Positions 37,476 to 48,039 of a DNA stretch of 64,000 nucleotides are shown here, piece after piece. The position numbers and the translations under genes are program-made. Each line of letters opens with the position of its first letter. The stretch's first letter is position 1. The DNA is from Monomorium pharaonis (lineage: Eukaryota > Arthropoda > Insecta > Hymenoptera > Formicidae), in contig NC_050472.1 in assembly GCF_013373865.1 (NCBI RefSeq), positions 7,435,276 to 7,499,275 on the forward strand, written 5' to 3'. The notes under the pieces are model-generated. The model ran no database searches and was not told where the DNA came from. It was given only the letters and a program-made list of their open reading frames with translations.

Positions 37476-39424
37476 ATGAAAGTGGAAGGCAAAAGAACTC
37501 GCAGACGTAAGTATATTTAATTACAAATATTTATTGTATGTAGATATTTTACTATTAATTAATTATTATAATCTTTTTTAGCTAGGAGTGACGGCTGCAT
37601 TACATGCGTGCCAGAGACGGCACCGCTTCCATATAAAAAGATTGGATTGCGATCGGAGCATAAAAGGACGACGGCAGCGACGGCGCCGCTACCAGCGGAT
37701 GAAAGGACGATAGCGACGGCGCCGCTACCAATGGATGAAAGGACAAAAGCGACGGCGCCGCTCCCGGTCCACGAGAAGATAGCGACAGCGACGCCGCCGC
37801 TACCAATGGATGAAAGGATGATAACGACGGCGCCGCTCCCGGTCCACGAGAGGATAGCGACAGTGACGGCGCCGCTACCAGTGGATGAAAGTACGATAGC
37901 GACGCCGCCGCTACCAGTGTATGAGAGAACGGTGGCAGCAACGGCGTCGCTACCAGCGGATGAAAGGATGATAGCGACGGCGCCGCTACCAGTGCACGAA
38001 AGGACGATAGCGACGGCGCCGCTACCAGTGTATGAGAGAACGGTGGCAGCAACGGCGTCGCTACCAGCGGACGAAAGGATGATAGCGACGGCGCCGCTAC
38101 CAGTGCACGAAAGGACGATAGCGACGGCGCCGCTACCAGTGTATGAGAGGACGGTGGCAGCAACGGCGTCGCTACCAGCGGACGAAAGGATGATAGCGAC
38201 GGCGCCGCTACCAGTGCACGAAAGGCCGATAGCGACGGCGTCGCTGCCGGTGTACGAGAGGATGGTGGCAGCGACGGCGCCACTACCAGCGCATGAAAGG
38301 ACGACAGCGACGGCGCCGCTACCAGCGCATGAAAGGATATACGAGAGATCAACAGCGACGGCGCCGCTATTGACACAAGAGACGACGACAGCGACGGCAC
38401 ATTATATGGCACAGGCTACTACTTGGAAGGGTCGAGACGGAATTAACAAGGTATGTATCAATCACATTTTTTTTAATACTACAACATTACGGCTGCGTTC
38501 GGAAACATCACCTGAGTGCTCTCGGGTATTATTCTATCATTGTTGTTCGTTGAGTGTGAGACAAGGATAGAATGATATCCAAGAGCACTCGGGTGACGTT
38601 TCCGAACGCAGCCTACATTGCACGCGCTTTGCGCTATTTAGCCTTTTTATAATAAATCTTAGATTATAATAAACTTTTAGAAAAAATTACGTATTTTAAA
38701 AATATTTGAATGAAAATATATTTAAAAACGAAGTAAAAAATTAGGAGATATTTATATTTAAATAAAATAATAAATTATTTAAAAATTTTGAAATAAATAT
38801 ATATTATATTATATTATAAAATTTTAAATAAAAACATAGTTTAAATTTATAAAATAAAATAATTAACTTTGTATTAAAATAATATTTATTATATTATTAA
38901 ATTTTAAATACAAAATATTAATTTTATTAATAAAATAAAACTTTCAATTTTTTCAGAAAATAACTCAAACGGTGCATCGTCTAATTCAAAAAGAAAAAAA
39001 AAAATTAAGGAAGTACGCATTGGATCCACCGGCACCACCAGCGAGAATGATCGCAACCCCTCCTGTGCAAGGCTACGTCCCGGCACCGCCCGCGATGCAA
39101 GCATACGTCCCGGCATCGCCCGCGATGCAAGGATACGTCCCGGCATCGCCCGCGATGCAAGGATACGTCCCGGCATCGCCCGCGATGCAAGGATACGTCC
39201 CGGCATCGCCCGCGATGCAAGGATACGTCCCGGCATCGCCCGCGATGCAAGGATACGTCCCGGCATCGCCCGCGATGCAAGGATACGTCCCGGCATCGCC
39301 CGCGATGCAAGGATACGTCCCGGCATCGCCCGCGATGCAAGGATACGTCCCGGCATCGCCCGCGATGCAAGGATACGTTCCGGCAGCACCCGCGATGCAA
39401 GGATACGTTCCGCGGTACTATTAG
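37476..39424 (+). CDS. three-exon gene for a 455-aa protein made almost wholly of tandem repeats
   Basis: I do not recognise the product. Exons: 37476-37506 (MKVEGKRTRR plus one base, donor GTAAGT), 37582-38450 (acceptor TTTTTTAG, donor GTATGT), 38957-39424 (acceptor TTTTTCAG, ends TAG). All phases join. Residues 1-22 are basic with a CxxC (KRTRRPRSDGCITCVPE), resembling a nuclear signal. Residues 23 to about 285 are about 20 repeats of 11-13 residues, consensus TIATAPLPVHER. After a short linker (WKGRDGINK, then a Lys-rich helix QKEKKKLRKYALD), residues 339-455 are eleven 10-residue repeats, GYVPASPAMQ, ending VPRYY. No signal peptide, membrane segment or known domain was seen. Intron 2 carries a MITE. 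The exon 2 unit is shared with the tRNA-headed elements at 31.8 and 34.1 kb. Because all units are multiples of three the opposite strand is also open, so the splice-phase agreement is the main evidence for the plus strand. Confidence 0.55.
37620..38390 (+). repeat. coding minisatellite, 33-39-bp units, 111-bp higher-order repeat
   Basis: Units of about 36 bases centre on GCGACGGCGCCGCTACCAGT. In the middle three units combine into a 111-base higher-order repeat, seen as TATGAGAG at 37920, 38031 and 38142. All unit lengths are multiples of three. Confidence 0.95.
38491..38613. mobile_element. complete GGCTGCGTTCGGAAAC MITE in intron 2
   Basis: The ends GGCTGCGTTCGGAAACATCA and GTTTCCGAACGCAGCC are inverted, the GAGTGCTCTCGGGT and CCGAGTGCTC-type arms pair, and TAC flanks both sides. 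It lies inside the intron of the repeat-protein gene. Confidence 0.8.
39071..39412 (+). repeat. 30-bp coding minisatellite, eleven full units
   Basis: The unit GGATACGTCCCGGCATCGCC plus CGCGATGCAA is repeated from 39071. Eight successive central units are identical; the first two and last ones carry variants (CACCG, GCATAC, GTTCC). Confidence 0.98.
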
Positions 39425-39430
39425 TGTCAC

Positions 39431-39447
39431 ACACACACACACAAACG

Positions 39448-39488
<41 letters not shown>

Positions 39489-39536
39489 GCACGCACACAC
39501 ACATCATGAACAGACAGGTACTCGCGCGCATGCCCC

Positions 39537-39623
<87 letters not shown>

Positions 39624-39624
39624 A

Positions 39625-39673
<49 letters not shown>

Positions 39674-39692
39674 GCACACACACACACACACA
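39431..39692. repeat. microsatellite cluster (CA)n, (CT)n, (CA)n
   Basis: CA/CG-CA runs at 39431-39503, CT at 39540-39622, and CA with (CG)n at 39634-39692, directly after the stop codon of the repeat-protein gene and so probably its 3' UTR. AATAAA words follow at 39855 and 39885. Confidence 0.95.
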
Positions 39693-39984
39693 CCCCCGAT
39701 GAGATACGCGGTAAAATTTAGATAAAGTTTGTTAATAACAGTAAGAATAACAGTTAAAAGATTTTAATTGTTCAAAAGTATTGCAAATTCTATTTGTGTT
39801 TTTATTAAAAGAGAATTTCTGTTTTTGGTTAAATATGTTTAAATATTATATACAATAAATATGTATACATTCTAAGTATGTATAATAAAAATGCAGGTTA
39901 ATAAAAACTATATTAAATAGAACTAATAAATTTTTTTATTCAATATACACGCATGTAGTTATATATCATCTCAGAAATTTTGCA

Positions 39985-40096
39985 TTTCCCACTCCTTCGC
40001 CTTATCTCTCCCTTTCTCTTTTTCTCCTTCCTTCTCTTTCCCCCTGCCCTTATATCTCCCTTTTCCTCTTTCTCCTTCCTTCTCCCACTCCCACTC

Positions 40097-40134
<38 letters not shown>
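39985..40134. repeat. polypyrimidine tract switching to (GA)n
   Basis: About 110 bases of C/T only with a few A or G, then an abrupt switch at 40099 to (AG)18. The purine and pyrimidine halves can pair as a hairpin. Confidence 0.85.
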
Positions 40135-40138
<4 letters not shown>

Positions 40139-40314
40139 GCAACAATTATATAAATAGATAGAAAAGAAATAAAAATATTGTAACGATGTTAAGAATAAAT
40201 AGTACATACTGTGCAAAAGTAAACAGACTAAATAAATCGAATTTTTTATAAAATCTGATTGCTATATGGGATCATGATACAATATTATTTTAAATGTAAC
40301 ATACTATATAAGTA

Positions 40315-40590
40315 TTATATTCGTAAATTGTCCTATATAGAAATTATTATAAAAAAGGAAGTATGTTGTTTTGTTGAAATAGAAAATATAAAATAATAAT
40401 ATATCTGTATCCACTCATCTTTCCTGTTTTAACAAAACAACATTCTTATTTTTTCAAGAGTTGGATACAAATATGATTTTATATCAATATCCAACTCTCA
40501 TCTTGCCCGTTTCAACAAAACAACATACTTTATTATTTTTAAAAAATAATTTTTATATAGGACTATTTACGAATATAATATTTAGGATGT
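40315..40590. mobile_element. MITE with ~65-bp inverted ends
   Basis: The left end ATTATATTCGTAAATTGTCC and TATGTTGTTTTGTTGAAA, with inverses TTTCAACAAAACAACATA and ACTATTTACGAATATAAT at the right. Confidence 0.65.
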
Positions 40591-40799
40591 TACATCTATA
40601 ATAATGATAAGGAGATACATAAAAAACAAGGGGATAAGGTTGGCAATGATGGAAAATGTATAGAATCGATAAATTTATTTATGAAATAGACAACACTGTG
40701 ATGCATTCAGGAGTAGCATAGAGGCAGAACTGTGATTGCGACAGATAGTGCATGTAAAGTTAAAATAATCTCACTGAGATGACAGGTCAGCAAGACGCA

Positions 40800-41508
40800 G
40801 GTTAGTGCTAAATATTAAACTTTATGAGATTATTAATTTAGCATCTTTACAATACGAGTTATTGTAAACTGTCTTTACTGTTTAACTCTGACTGCACTTA
40901 TTATGTAAAGATTATCTTTTTTATAAAATTATGTGATTATGTATTTATTAATTAAATTAATTAATAAATACAACTAGAGTTAAACAGTCATTTTATAGTA
41001 ACTCGTGTTGTAAAGATCCTAAATTAATAATCTCAGATAAGACTTTCTGTAATAGTATCGATATTGCAATGTGAAATAATATTATTACCGAAATACCAAG
41101 AATAATATAGGTTGATTATTATTTCTTAAAAGAAATAAATCCTTTTTTGTAAAGATTTAATGATCATACAGACCCATCAAAAGTAAAAGATTAATTACTA
41201 ATTAATACAGACCCATCAAAAGTAAAAGATTGATTACTAATTAACCTTTTACTTTTCATATCTGTCTGTATGATCATTAAATCTTTACGAAAAAGTATTT
41301 ATACATTAATATCTTTTAAGAAATAATCATCCTATATTATTCTTCGTATTTTGGTAATAATAATATTATTTCACATTGTAATATCGATACTATTACAGAA
41401 AGACTGATCTGAGATTATTAATTTAGGATCTTTACAACACGAGTTACTGTAAAATGACTGTTTAACTCTGGTTGTATTTATTAATTAATAATAAATACAT
41501 AATCACAT
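40800..41508. repeat. long palindrome cut by gap
   Basis: The arms before about 41200 and from about 41235 to 41508 are inverted copies over at least 250 bases (AACTCGTGTTGTAAAGATCC, TAATAGTATCGATATTGCAA, AAAGATTTAATGATCATACA). The centre holds a direct duplication of CAGACCCATCAAAAGTAAAA. The right arm is cut at 41508 by the gap. It may be a foldback element. Confidence 0.75.
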
Positions 41509-42008
41509 NNNNNNNNNNNNNNNNNNNNNNNNNNNNNNNNNNNNNNNNNNNNNNNNNNNNNNNNNNNNNNNNNNNNNNNNNNNNNNNNNNNNNNNNNNNN
41601 NNNNNNNNNNNNNNNNNNNNNNNNNNNNNNNNNNNNNNNNNNNNNNNNNNNNNNNNNNNNNNNNNNNNNNNNNNNNNNNNNNNNNNNNNNNNNNNNNNNN
41701 NNNNNNNNNNNNNNNNNNNNNNNNNNNNNNNNNNNNNNNNNNNNNNNNNNNNNNNNNNNNNNNNNNNNNNNNNNNNNNNNNNNNNNNNNNNNNNNNNNNN
41801 NNNNNNNNNNNNNNNNNNNNNNNNNNNNNNNNNNNNNNNNNNNNNNNNNNNNNNNNNNNNNNNNNNNNNNNNNNNNNNNNNNNNNNNNNNNNNNNNNNNN
41901 NNNNNNNNNNNNNNNNNNNNNNNNNNNNNNNNNNNNNNNNNNNNNNNNNNNNNNNNNNNNNNNNNNNNNNNNNNNNNNNNNNNNNNNNNNNNNNNNNNNN
42001 NNNNNNNN
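41509..42008. other. assembly gap, 500 N
   Basis: Exactly 500 N. The sequence to its right does not continue the palindrome to its left. Confidence 0.99.
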
Positions 42009-42190
42009 AGCACTTAAGTTTTTGCTTGATATTCCTTTAGCGGCACATAATTCAATGACATAAGGGATTTTCCTTTTATTAGTCGGCCAACAGATTGGTG
42101 TCCTAGTAGAAATAACCTCCAGGTTTATGTGCAGTGTAGATTTATACAGTTCTCTACCTTTGGGCATTGTTGGTCTAGAATCTTATTGTA
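42009..42190 (-). pseudogene. non-LTR retrotransposon (Jockey-like) endonuclease fragment
   Basis: The minus-strand frame reads SRPTMPKGRELYKSTLHINL then EVISTRTPICWPTNKRKIPY and VIELCAAKGISS. This is the C-terminal part of the AP-type endonuclease of Jockey-like LINEs (the usual GRELxxxLxxxNLxxISTxxPTYWPxxxxKxPDxxDFxxxKGI). PD and DF positions have changed to PY and EL, so it looks decayed. Continuation into the reverse transcriptase would be on the gap side. Confidence 0.75.
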
Positions 42191-42728
42191 AATGTGTAAC
42201 ATTAAAATTACCACCTGCAATAAATCGATGAATTAAGAATTTAAATAACTGAATGAAAAGAATTGATTCTTTTTAATGGCATATTTCGGTGGGCAATAAA
42301 CGGCTGAGATTGTAATCGAGCATATCCAATCTGGAATTATTATATTTGTAGCTTGAATATGTTGTGTTGGAATTTATCCGTCTCCGTAATGTTTAATGTT
42401 ATTTCTTATGATATCAACTGTCCTTTCATGGGCAGTACCATCTGAGTGTAGCGTATAATATATTAAATAGTTTCGAATTTTTAGAAAATTCTTTTTGGTG
42501 AAGTGAGTTCGGAGATGAGCATGTATGTGTGAGTGCGGCGTGCGTGCGTGCGTATGTGTGTGTGTGTGTGTTTTGATTGGAGCCTTAATATTTTTTGTAT
42601 CATATATTGTATAATATAATGTCTTTGTAAATTTATTTGTTTTCTTAAAACCTAAATAACACTAATCAAAAAATTACTATATAATTGTATACTATATAAT
42701 TATATAGTAATTAATTTACGTTAATAAC
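42191..42728. other. spacer with GT microsatellite
   Basis: Contains a GCGTGCGTGCG/(GT)n run at 42537-42571. No gene was seen. Confidence 0.5.
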
Positions 42729-42732
42729 TTAA

Positions 42733-43283
42733 GGGGATACTAAACTGCTCTGTTTTATCACTAATTTTTCAGACACCAAAATCTTTTTATTGATTGCATG
42801 GAACTGAAAATCCTTCTCCAAAATTAAAGTACAGATAGTAACGCGGTGCGCTGCGATCAATTTCATACAAAAAACGAAAGAAAGTTAGAAAATTATAGTT
42901 TTGTTATCGACTTTTGTAGTCGACTTGTGAAAACATTTGCTGCGTATAAAAGTTTTAGACTTTGTACGTATAAAATAAGCATGAGGCGCACTTGGCATTT
43001 CAGCAAAGAACAATATTGTGCTTTTAGAATGAGCCTAGGAACTTTAGAAAAAAAGTTTTGCGTGTTTAAGGGGATCCTATCTGTTTTATCGACAGAATTG
43101 TACAATTTGTTCCAATGTACAACTTTTTATTGCATTTACAGAATTAAAAATCCTTCACAATTAACTCTGGAAAAGGATTTCTAAATCTATAAAAGAAATA
43201 CATACAAAATTTTATTAATAACGTGCCCAAATGACTTTACGTTATCGACCTCGATCAAGTTTGACGAGCAGTTTAGCATCCCC
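42733..43283. mobile_element. piggyBac-like MITE, TTAA duplication
   Basis: A 551-bp element flanked by TTAA (42729-42732 and 43284-43287). The terminal inverted repeats are GGGGATACTAAACTGCTC and GGGGATGCTAAACTGCTC (right end inverted). The 112-residue open frame inside is not transposase-like. A fragment of the same family lies at 61060-61250. Confidence 0.8.
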
Positions 43284-43618
43284 TTAAGTTATAAAATTAA
43301 GGATAAATAGAAAGAATATAATTATTACGGCACAATATAATTATATTATTAATATAATAATTAAAATTTACTATTTAATAATTTTATAGTTTTTATATTA
43401 ACATTTAAAAGAATACAAAAATACTATTAACTGACTATTATTTAAAATATTACCTTATTGCACTATTGTTAATCAATAAATATTAATATCTACCATTATT
43501 TAGTTACAATAAATTCTATATCACCAATTCCCGAAATATTGTAACAAATTAATTTTAGTTGTTATTTAGTTTAATAGGATCTAGAAGCGATCATGTAAAA
43601 ATAAATTTTAATGAAAAT
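43284..43618. other. AT-rich 3' flank of the JHBP gene
   Basis: Presumed 3' UTR and spacer of the minus-strand JHBP gene. No other feature was seen. Confidence 0.4.
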
Positions 43619-46600
43619 TTAAACATGTTCAGAAAATAATTTCTCATAATTAAATCGGTTTATATTGTTGAAAAGCAAGATTATTGTTTCGGAAATCCTT
43701 TTTTCTATTGCTGGTTTAACACTAACAAGAATATCTTGTTTATTGCCGTCTACGACATTACTAATAGCTTGATGCAGTTCAACTAAATTCTTTTCGGTTT
43801 CGTCAAACTTATATTCAAAATCTGTGATATTAAGATTTGAATTTATTTTTGAAGCATATATCTCTTTTTTACCGTTTTTGGTTGCTACTTTTGCGTCAAT
43901 ATTTATTCTCAATGCTACGTTATCTGCAAAAAAACATTTTGGTATTATTAACAAAATAAAATTAAGTTTTAATTCTAATGCTAAATTTTAAACTGTTATT
44001 TTATTTTGTAAATATAATATAATTATAATACTTAACATTAATATTTTACCTGTTGAAATAGTAACCAATCCCTTATTAGCAAGTGGTACCAAAATGCGTA
44101 TGTCAAACTCATACACAGATTCTAAGCGAAGAGCTTTGAGTAAGAGTTCAAAATCGATATGAAGCCTGTCAGAATTTGTGTGAACAAAGTTTACGGCAAA
44201 ATCACAAAATCCGTATATTTTTGTATCTTTAAGATGTAATTTAAGACTATCTGTATCATAAATAACCATTTTCTTTACAAGTAATGGCTCAATCGGTGGA
44301 ATGTTAAATTCTGGCATCCCTGTGCAAACTTTTTCTCTTGTACTGATGAGATTGTCCACGATGCATTGATCATAGTTCGGATCTTTACGGCTACATGGGT
44401 GAATGTAGGAAGCTGAAAAAATATTCAATTTACTTTTTCTTAATCTACAATTTTTAATTAAACTGAAAATAATATTATTAATAGAGAAATGTTGTCAATA
44501 CTGACGTAAGCTTTCTAAAATAAGGACGCTATTAACGCTATCAATCTTATTGCTAGTCTATCTTTGTTCTACTTTCAATGAACAATATGAAGATAGATTG
44601 ATGTTGAGAGCGCTAATAATGTCTCCTCAAACGCACTCTAAAGCAGCAACTCATTATTCAAAAACTAAACGATGCGTTTTATTAATACTGGTAAAAGTAA
44701 TTTGCTCAGATAATTAAAGAAATAAATACATAGTCCAATCAACATTATTGCACTTGCGTTAACAGCAAATATTATAGTATTAAGTATATCTTTTGTCGGC
44801 AACTGTTTCTGCAAAAATTCTGAGGACGAAAACTTTGTACAAAAATCTACAAAAGCTGCAAAAATTTATGCACAAAAATATGCAATTTTTTGTGCAGTAA
44901 TTTTTGCATAATTTTTTCCTACAGGAATAACTATTTCTAAAATAAACAAGAGTATTGATTGGATGGTTGTCGGGAGAATTTCAATAGCGACGAATATTTA
45001 TAAATAAATAAAAGTGACAGTTCTGCGCTGGATTCCTGCCATAGAGAACATCTTGTAAAACCAATTTCCGTTCTCTTAAATAAAATTGGTATTTCTCCGA
45101 AATTTTGCCTTGTTTTCTTTCCAAGCCATCGGGAGTGCGAGTGAGTACGTAAAAGAGTGATTCGACGCAACAGTGTTATGTAATAATTATTCACAAAGTT
45201 ATATTTCTATAAAAGATTGCCGTTTTCTCTTCTTCTCATTTATTATACTAATAATATACATTCTTTAATTAAAGTAAACTGATTCTTTATAAATTATATA
45301 TAGTTAATAAGATTACTTATATTAATAAATTATTCTTGCAATGTTCATTTATTTATATGACCCAATCATACTGTTAAAATGTATTTTGTTCTTTTAGAAA
45401 TGAATATATGTGAAAGAAAAATATCAGAAATATTTAAAAGTATATATATATATATACTCAGCCTAAAAAAAAGCGGTACACTCAAAATAAGAAAAATTTA
45501 AGTCATATTCAAATCTTTGTATCTACGCAAAAAATAGTCGCAGAAATAAAAACCAAAAAACATTTAAAAGCTTAAACTCTTTAGTTTTTTAAATCTTTTA
45601 ATTAAAAACTTTGTGTTTTGCAACATGACCATTTTTTCTTAAGACAAAGCACAAAAGAAAAATTTGCATCAATTTTGAGCATAACCATGGGCGGAAATAA
45701 CTTTCTTTACTTAATCTAAGAAAAGATTTCTGTAAACTAGATTTTCTTCTTTAATTAACTTTTTTTTAATTTTTTCTACGACTATTTTTATTCTAGTTAT
45801 AAATGTTTAAAAAAAAAAACGACATTTTTAATTTAAATGCTCGTAACTTGGTGAAAACTGGTTGCACAGAAATTACGATGGTAGGTTTAAAAAATTAAAA
45901 ACTACTACTTTGAAATATTTTATTTGATGTTTAATAAAATGTGCTTCAAAAAAAATGTTTTTTGGTTAAAACCCATCTTAAAACTGATTGTAAAAATTAC
46001 ACATTTTATTTTATTATGAAGATTAAACTCTACTTCCAAAATAATCGAGTGGAATTTTAAAGGTTTCACGTAAGTTAAAAGTACCCTTAAAGTATGTGCA
46101 GCGTTTAGCAGGACTCAGATTTTTTCCGTACGTCCTAAGACTTGAATTGTGCCATTTTTTCTTTTCTGTACGGCATCACCTTGAAAGTATAAATTCCAAA
46201 TTGTACAATAAACATATAAAATTTTTACAGCCAGTTTTAAGGTGATTTTACAACAAAACATTTTTTTATCAAGCAAATTTTATTAGACAAATAAAAATTT
46301 TTAAGTAAAGGTTTTTAGTTTCTTAAATCTATTATCATAATTTTTGTGCAATCATTTTTTATCAAGTTACAAGTGTTTAAATTTAAAATGCCGTATTTTT
46401 ATTAATCGTTCATAACTTGGTAAAAAATGGTTGTAGAAAATATTGTAAAAAAGCAAATTTAAGGTAAAAGTCTAATTTATAAAAATCTTTATCATATTAA
46501 GTAAAAAAAATTATTTTACCTCATGGATACGCTCAAATTTAATGCATATTTAAAAAAATTTTTTGTGCTTTGTTTTAACAAAAAATTTGACTCTAAATAT

Positions 46601-47785
46601 GAATATGATCAGATTTGTGCAAACAAAAGAACTGAGAAATTATATATGAGTATATATAAAATAAGATATAATTTAATCTGGTCAAATCTAACCCTTTTTT
46701 TCCAAGTATACACACACAAGCGTGCGCGTTTGTGTGTGTGTATAATGATATAAAATGTTACAATTAAATAGAACAAAATAGAATATATGGCAGTAGAACA
46801 AGTATTAGTAACGTTATTTAATGTGTGAATACATTTTTTGCATTATTTATGAGAAATTATGAGTGCAGACTAAAAAAAAATATTAATAATCTTAGACTAG
46901 TCTCGTCCTTGAGGTTAAGCATCGCTTGCTATAGGAAAACAGTTACGAAGTGCTAAGTAAGAATGGTAATAGGCTTGAACACCGTTACATTTTAATTTCA
47001 AGGTTCAAGGTGGAATAATGTGGATACTTAAGTTATTTCATAAAATGTCAAAATTTTTTGCAACGTTTTTATATAATTGTATATTGTACATAATTATTTT
47101 AATAATCCAACAAAATTATTGTTAATTCTGTACCCAGTTTAAATACTTCAAACAAAACAGCTTTTTCCATAAATGTGTTTAGCAACAAACAAAATCTTTA
47201 GAATATAAAATTATAAAAATTGTTCATAAAATTGTTTTAACTTAAAAATCTTTTAACAAAATGTTTTTATTAAAATTATAGGTATTTTTAGCGTTATTTT
47301 GATTAAATATGCGAAGGTTATAAATCAAAGCTTTCTTTAATTTACATTTCTTTAATATGTGTGCGCTTTATTTTATTAATTTGTTCAACTCTACACGTAA
47401 ACATATGACAACAATATGTAACAATCTTGTAACGCATGCATATTATATGTTATAATAAAAGATAAGGTAGTACAAGATAAAATATTAATACAATGTTTAT
47501 AATAATAAATTAAAATTGTTTATATATTAACTTTATTAATTTTTTAATTAGACTTTATCTTAATAATACACATATGACACAAGCTAATAGCACATGCAAA
47601 GAATGAAAATGTTGTTATGTCCGGATATTTTACTTAGTTTATACAACTACACAACCTTTTATAAGTAGTATATTTTGAATTCCAAGTATGTAACACAACA
47701 AATAAATTTTTATTTACTCACGTATTTCCGTTGCTTGCAATTGCGCAGTCACAAAAAGCGCAAAAACAAAAAGTGCGGCAAACAT
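43619..47785 (-). CDS. takeout/JHBP-domain secreted protein (juvenile-hormone-binding-like)
   Basis: A secreted lipid-carrier-like protein of the insect takeout family, which is linked to juvenile hormone and odorant-related binding. Coding exons on the minus strand: 47722-47785, 44050-44412, 43619-43923, with consensus GT-AG borders and agreeing phases, for 243 residues, the usual family length. Residues 1-18 (MFAALFVFALFVTAQLQA) are a signal peptide. The mature start IPSYIHPCSRKDPNYDQC has the conserved pair Cys28 and Cys38, and CTGMPEFNIPPIEPL follows. Exon 3 continues DNVALRINIDAKV and ends in the typical helical tail. The first intron is 3.3 kb and holds a MITE, an inverted-repeat element and a 5S-like relic. 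A TTATAAAAC word (47946-47953, minus) is a possible TATA box. Ligand identity cannot be judged from sequence. Confidence 0.92.
44510..44637. mobile_element. decayed family D MITE in JHBP intron
   Basis: Shares GACGCTATTAACGCTATCA and GAGCGCTAATAATGTCTCC arms with 34414-34534. The left terminal GGTTGCGTTCGGG is lost. Confidence 0.6.
45824..46395. mobile_element. AT-rich inverted-repeat element in JHBP intron
   Basis: ATTTTTAATTTAAATGCTCG and AACTTGGTGAAAACTGGTTG at the left are the imperfect inverse of AAGTTACAAGTGTTTAAATT and neighbours at 46358-46392. The arms are about 180 bases and diverged. Confidence 0.45.
46905..46995 (+). pseudogene. 5S rRNA-like relic
   Basis: TCTCGTCCTTGAGGTTAAGC and TAATAGGCTTGAACACCG resemble the internal control region and 3' part of 5S rRNA (TCTCGTCC, AAGTTAAGCA, GGGAACACCG) in the right order and about the right spacing. 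The flanks are not 5S-like. It is a decayed 5S copy or a 5S-headed SINE. Confidence 0.5.
47584..47636. repeat. direct repeat downstream of JHBP exon 1
   Basis: CTAATAGCACATGCAAAGAA and following bases recur at 47979-48031 with few changes. The pair brackets the signal-peptide exon and its promoter. Confidence 0.6.
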
Positions 47786-47978
47786 TTTCCAAACAAATAA
47801 ATTTTTTCTTGTGTAAAATATTATCTTCTAAAAAGCATCTTCTAAAACATTTTCCAAACAATCCCAACACGCGACAAACGCAAAATAATAGTAACGCGGA
47901 CTGATCGAACTTCTGTATGCTTTACTCTCTCTCAGAATCCTTCTGTTTTATAATCTCCCCTCAATTCTCACTTTCGAT

Positions 47979-48031
47979 CTAATAGCACATGCGTAGAATG
48001 AAAATGGTGTTACGTTCTGTATTTTACTTGC
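47979..48031. repeat. direct repeat upstream of JHBP exon 1
   Basis: The partner of 47584-47636 (CTAATAGCACATGCGTAGAA), 395 bases away, overlapping the likely promoter. Confidence 0.6.
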
Positions 48032-48039
48032 TTTTCTTA

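Noticed and set aside
37600..38412. 270-residue minus-strand frame (Pro/Ser/Leu repeats)
   Set aside because: It is the antisense of the exon 2 minisatellite. Units divisible by three leave all stop-free frames open, and no minus-strand splice structure was found.
38904..39691. Minus-strand frames of about 200 residues (ILASRAMPGR and RDVSLHRGRC repeats)
   Set aside because: They are antisense to the 30-bp coding repeat plus microsatellites, with no supporting start or splice signals.
42846..43184. 112-residue frame
   Set aside because: It lies inside the TTAA-flanked MITE and shows no transposase features.
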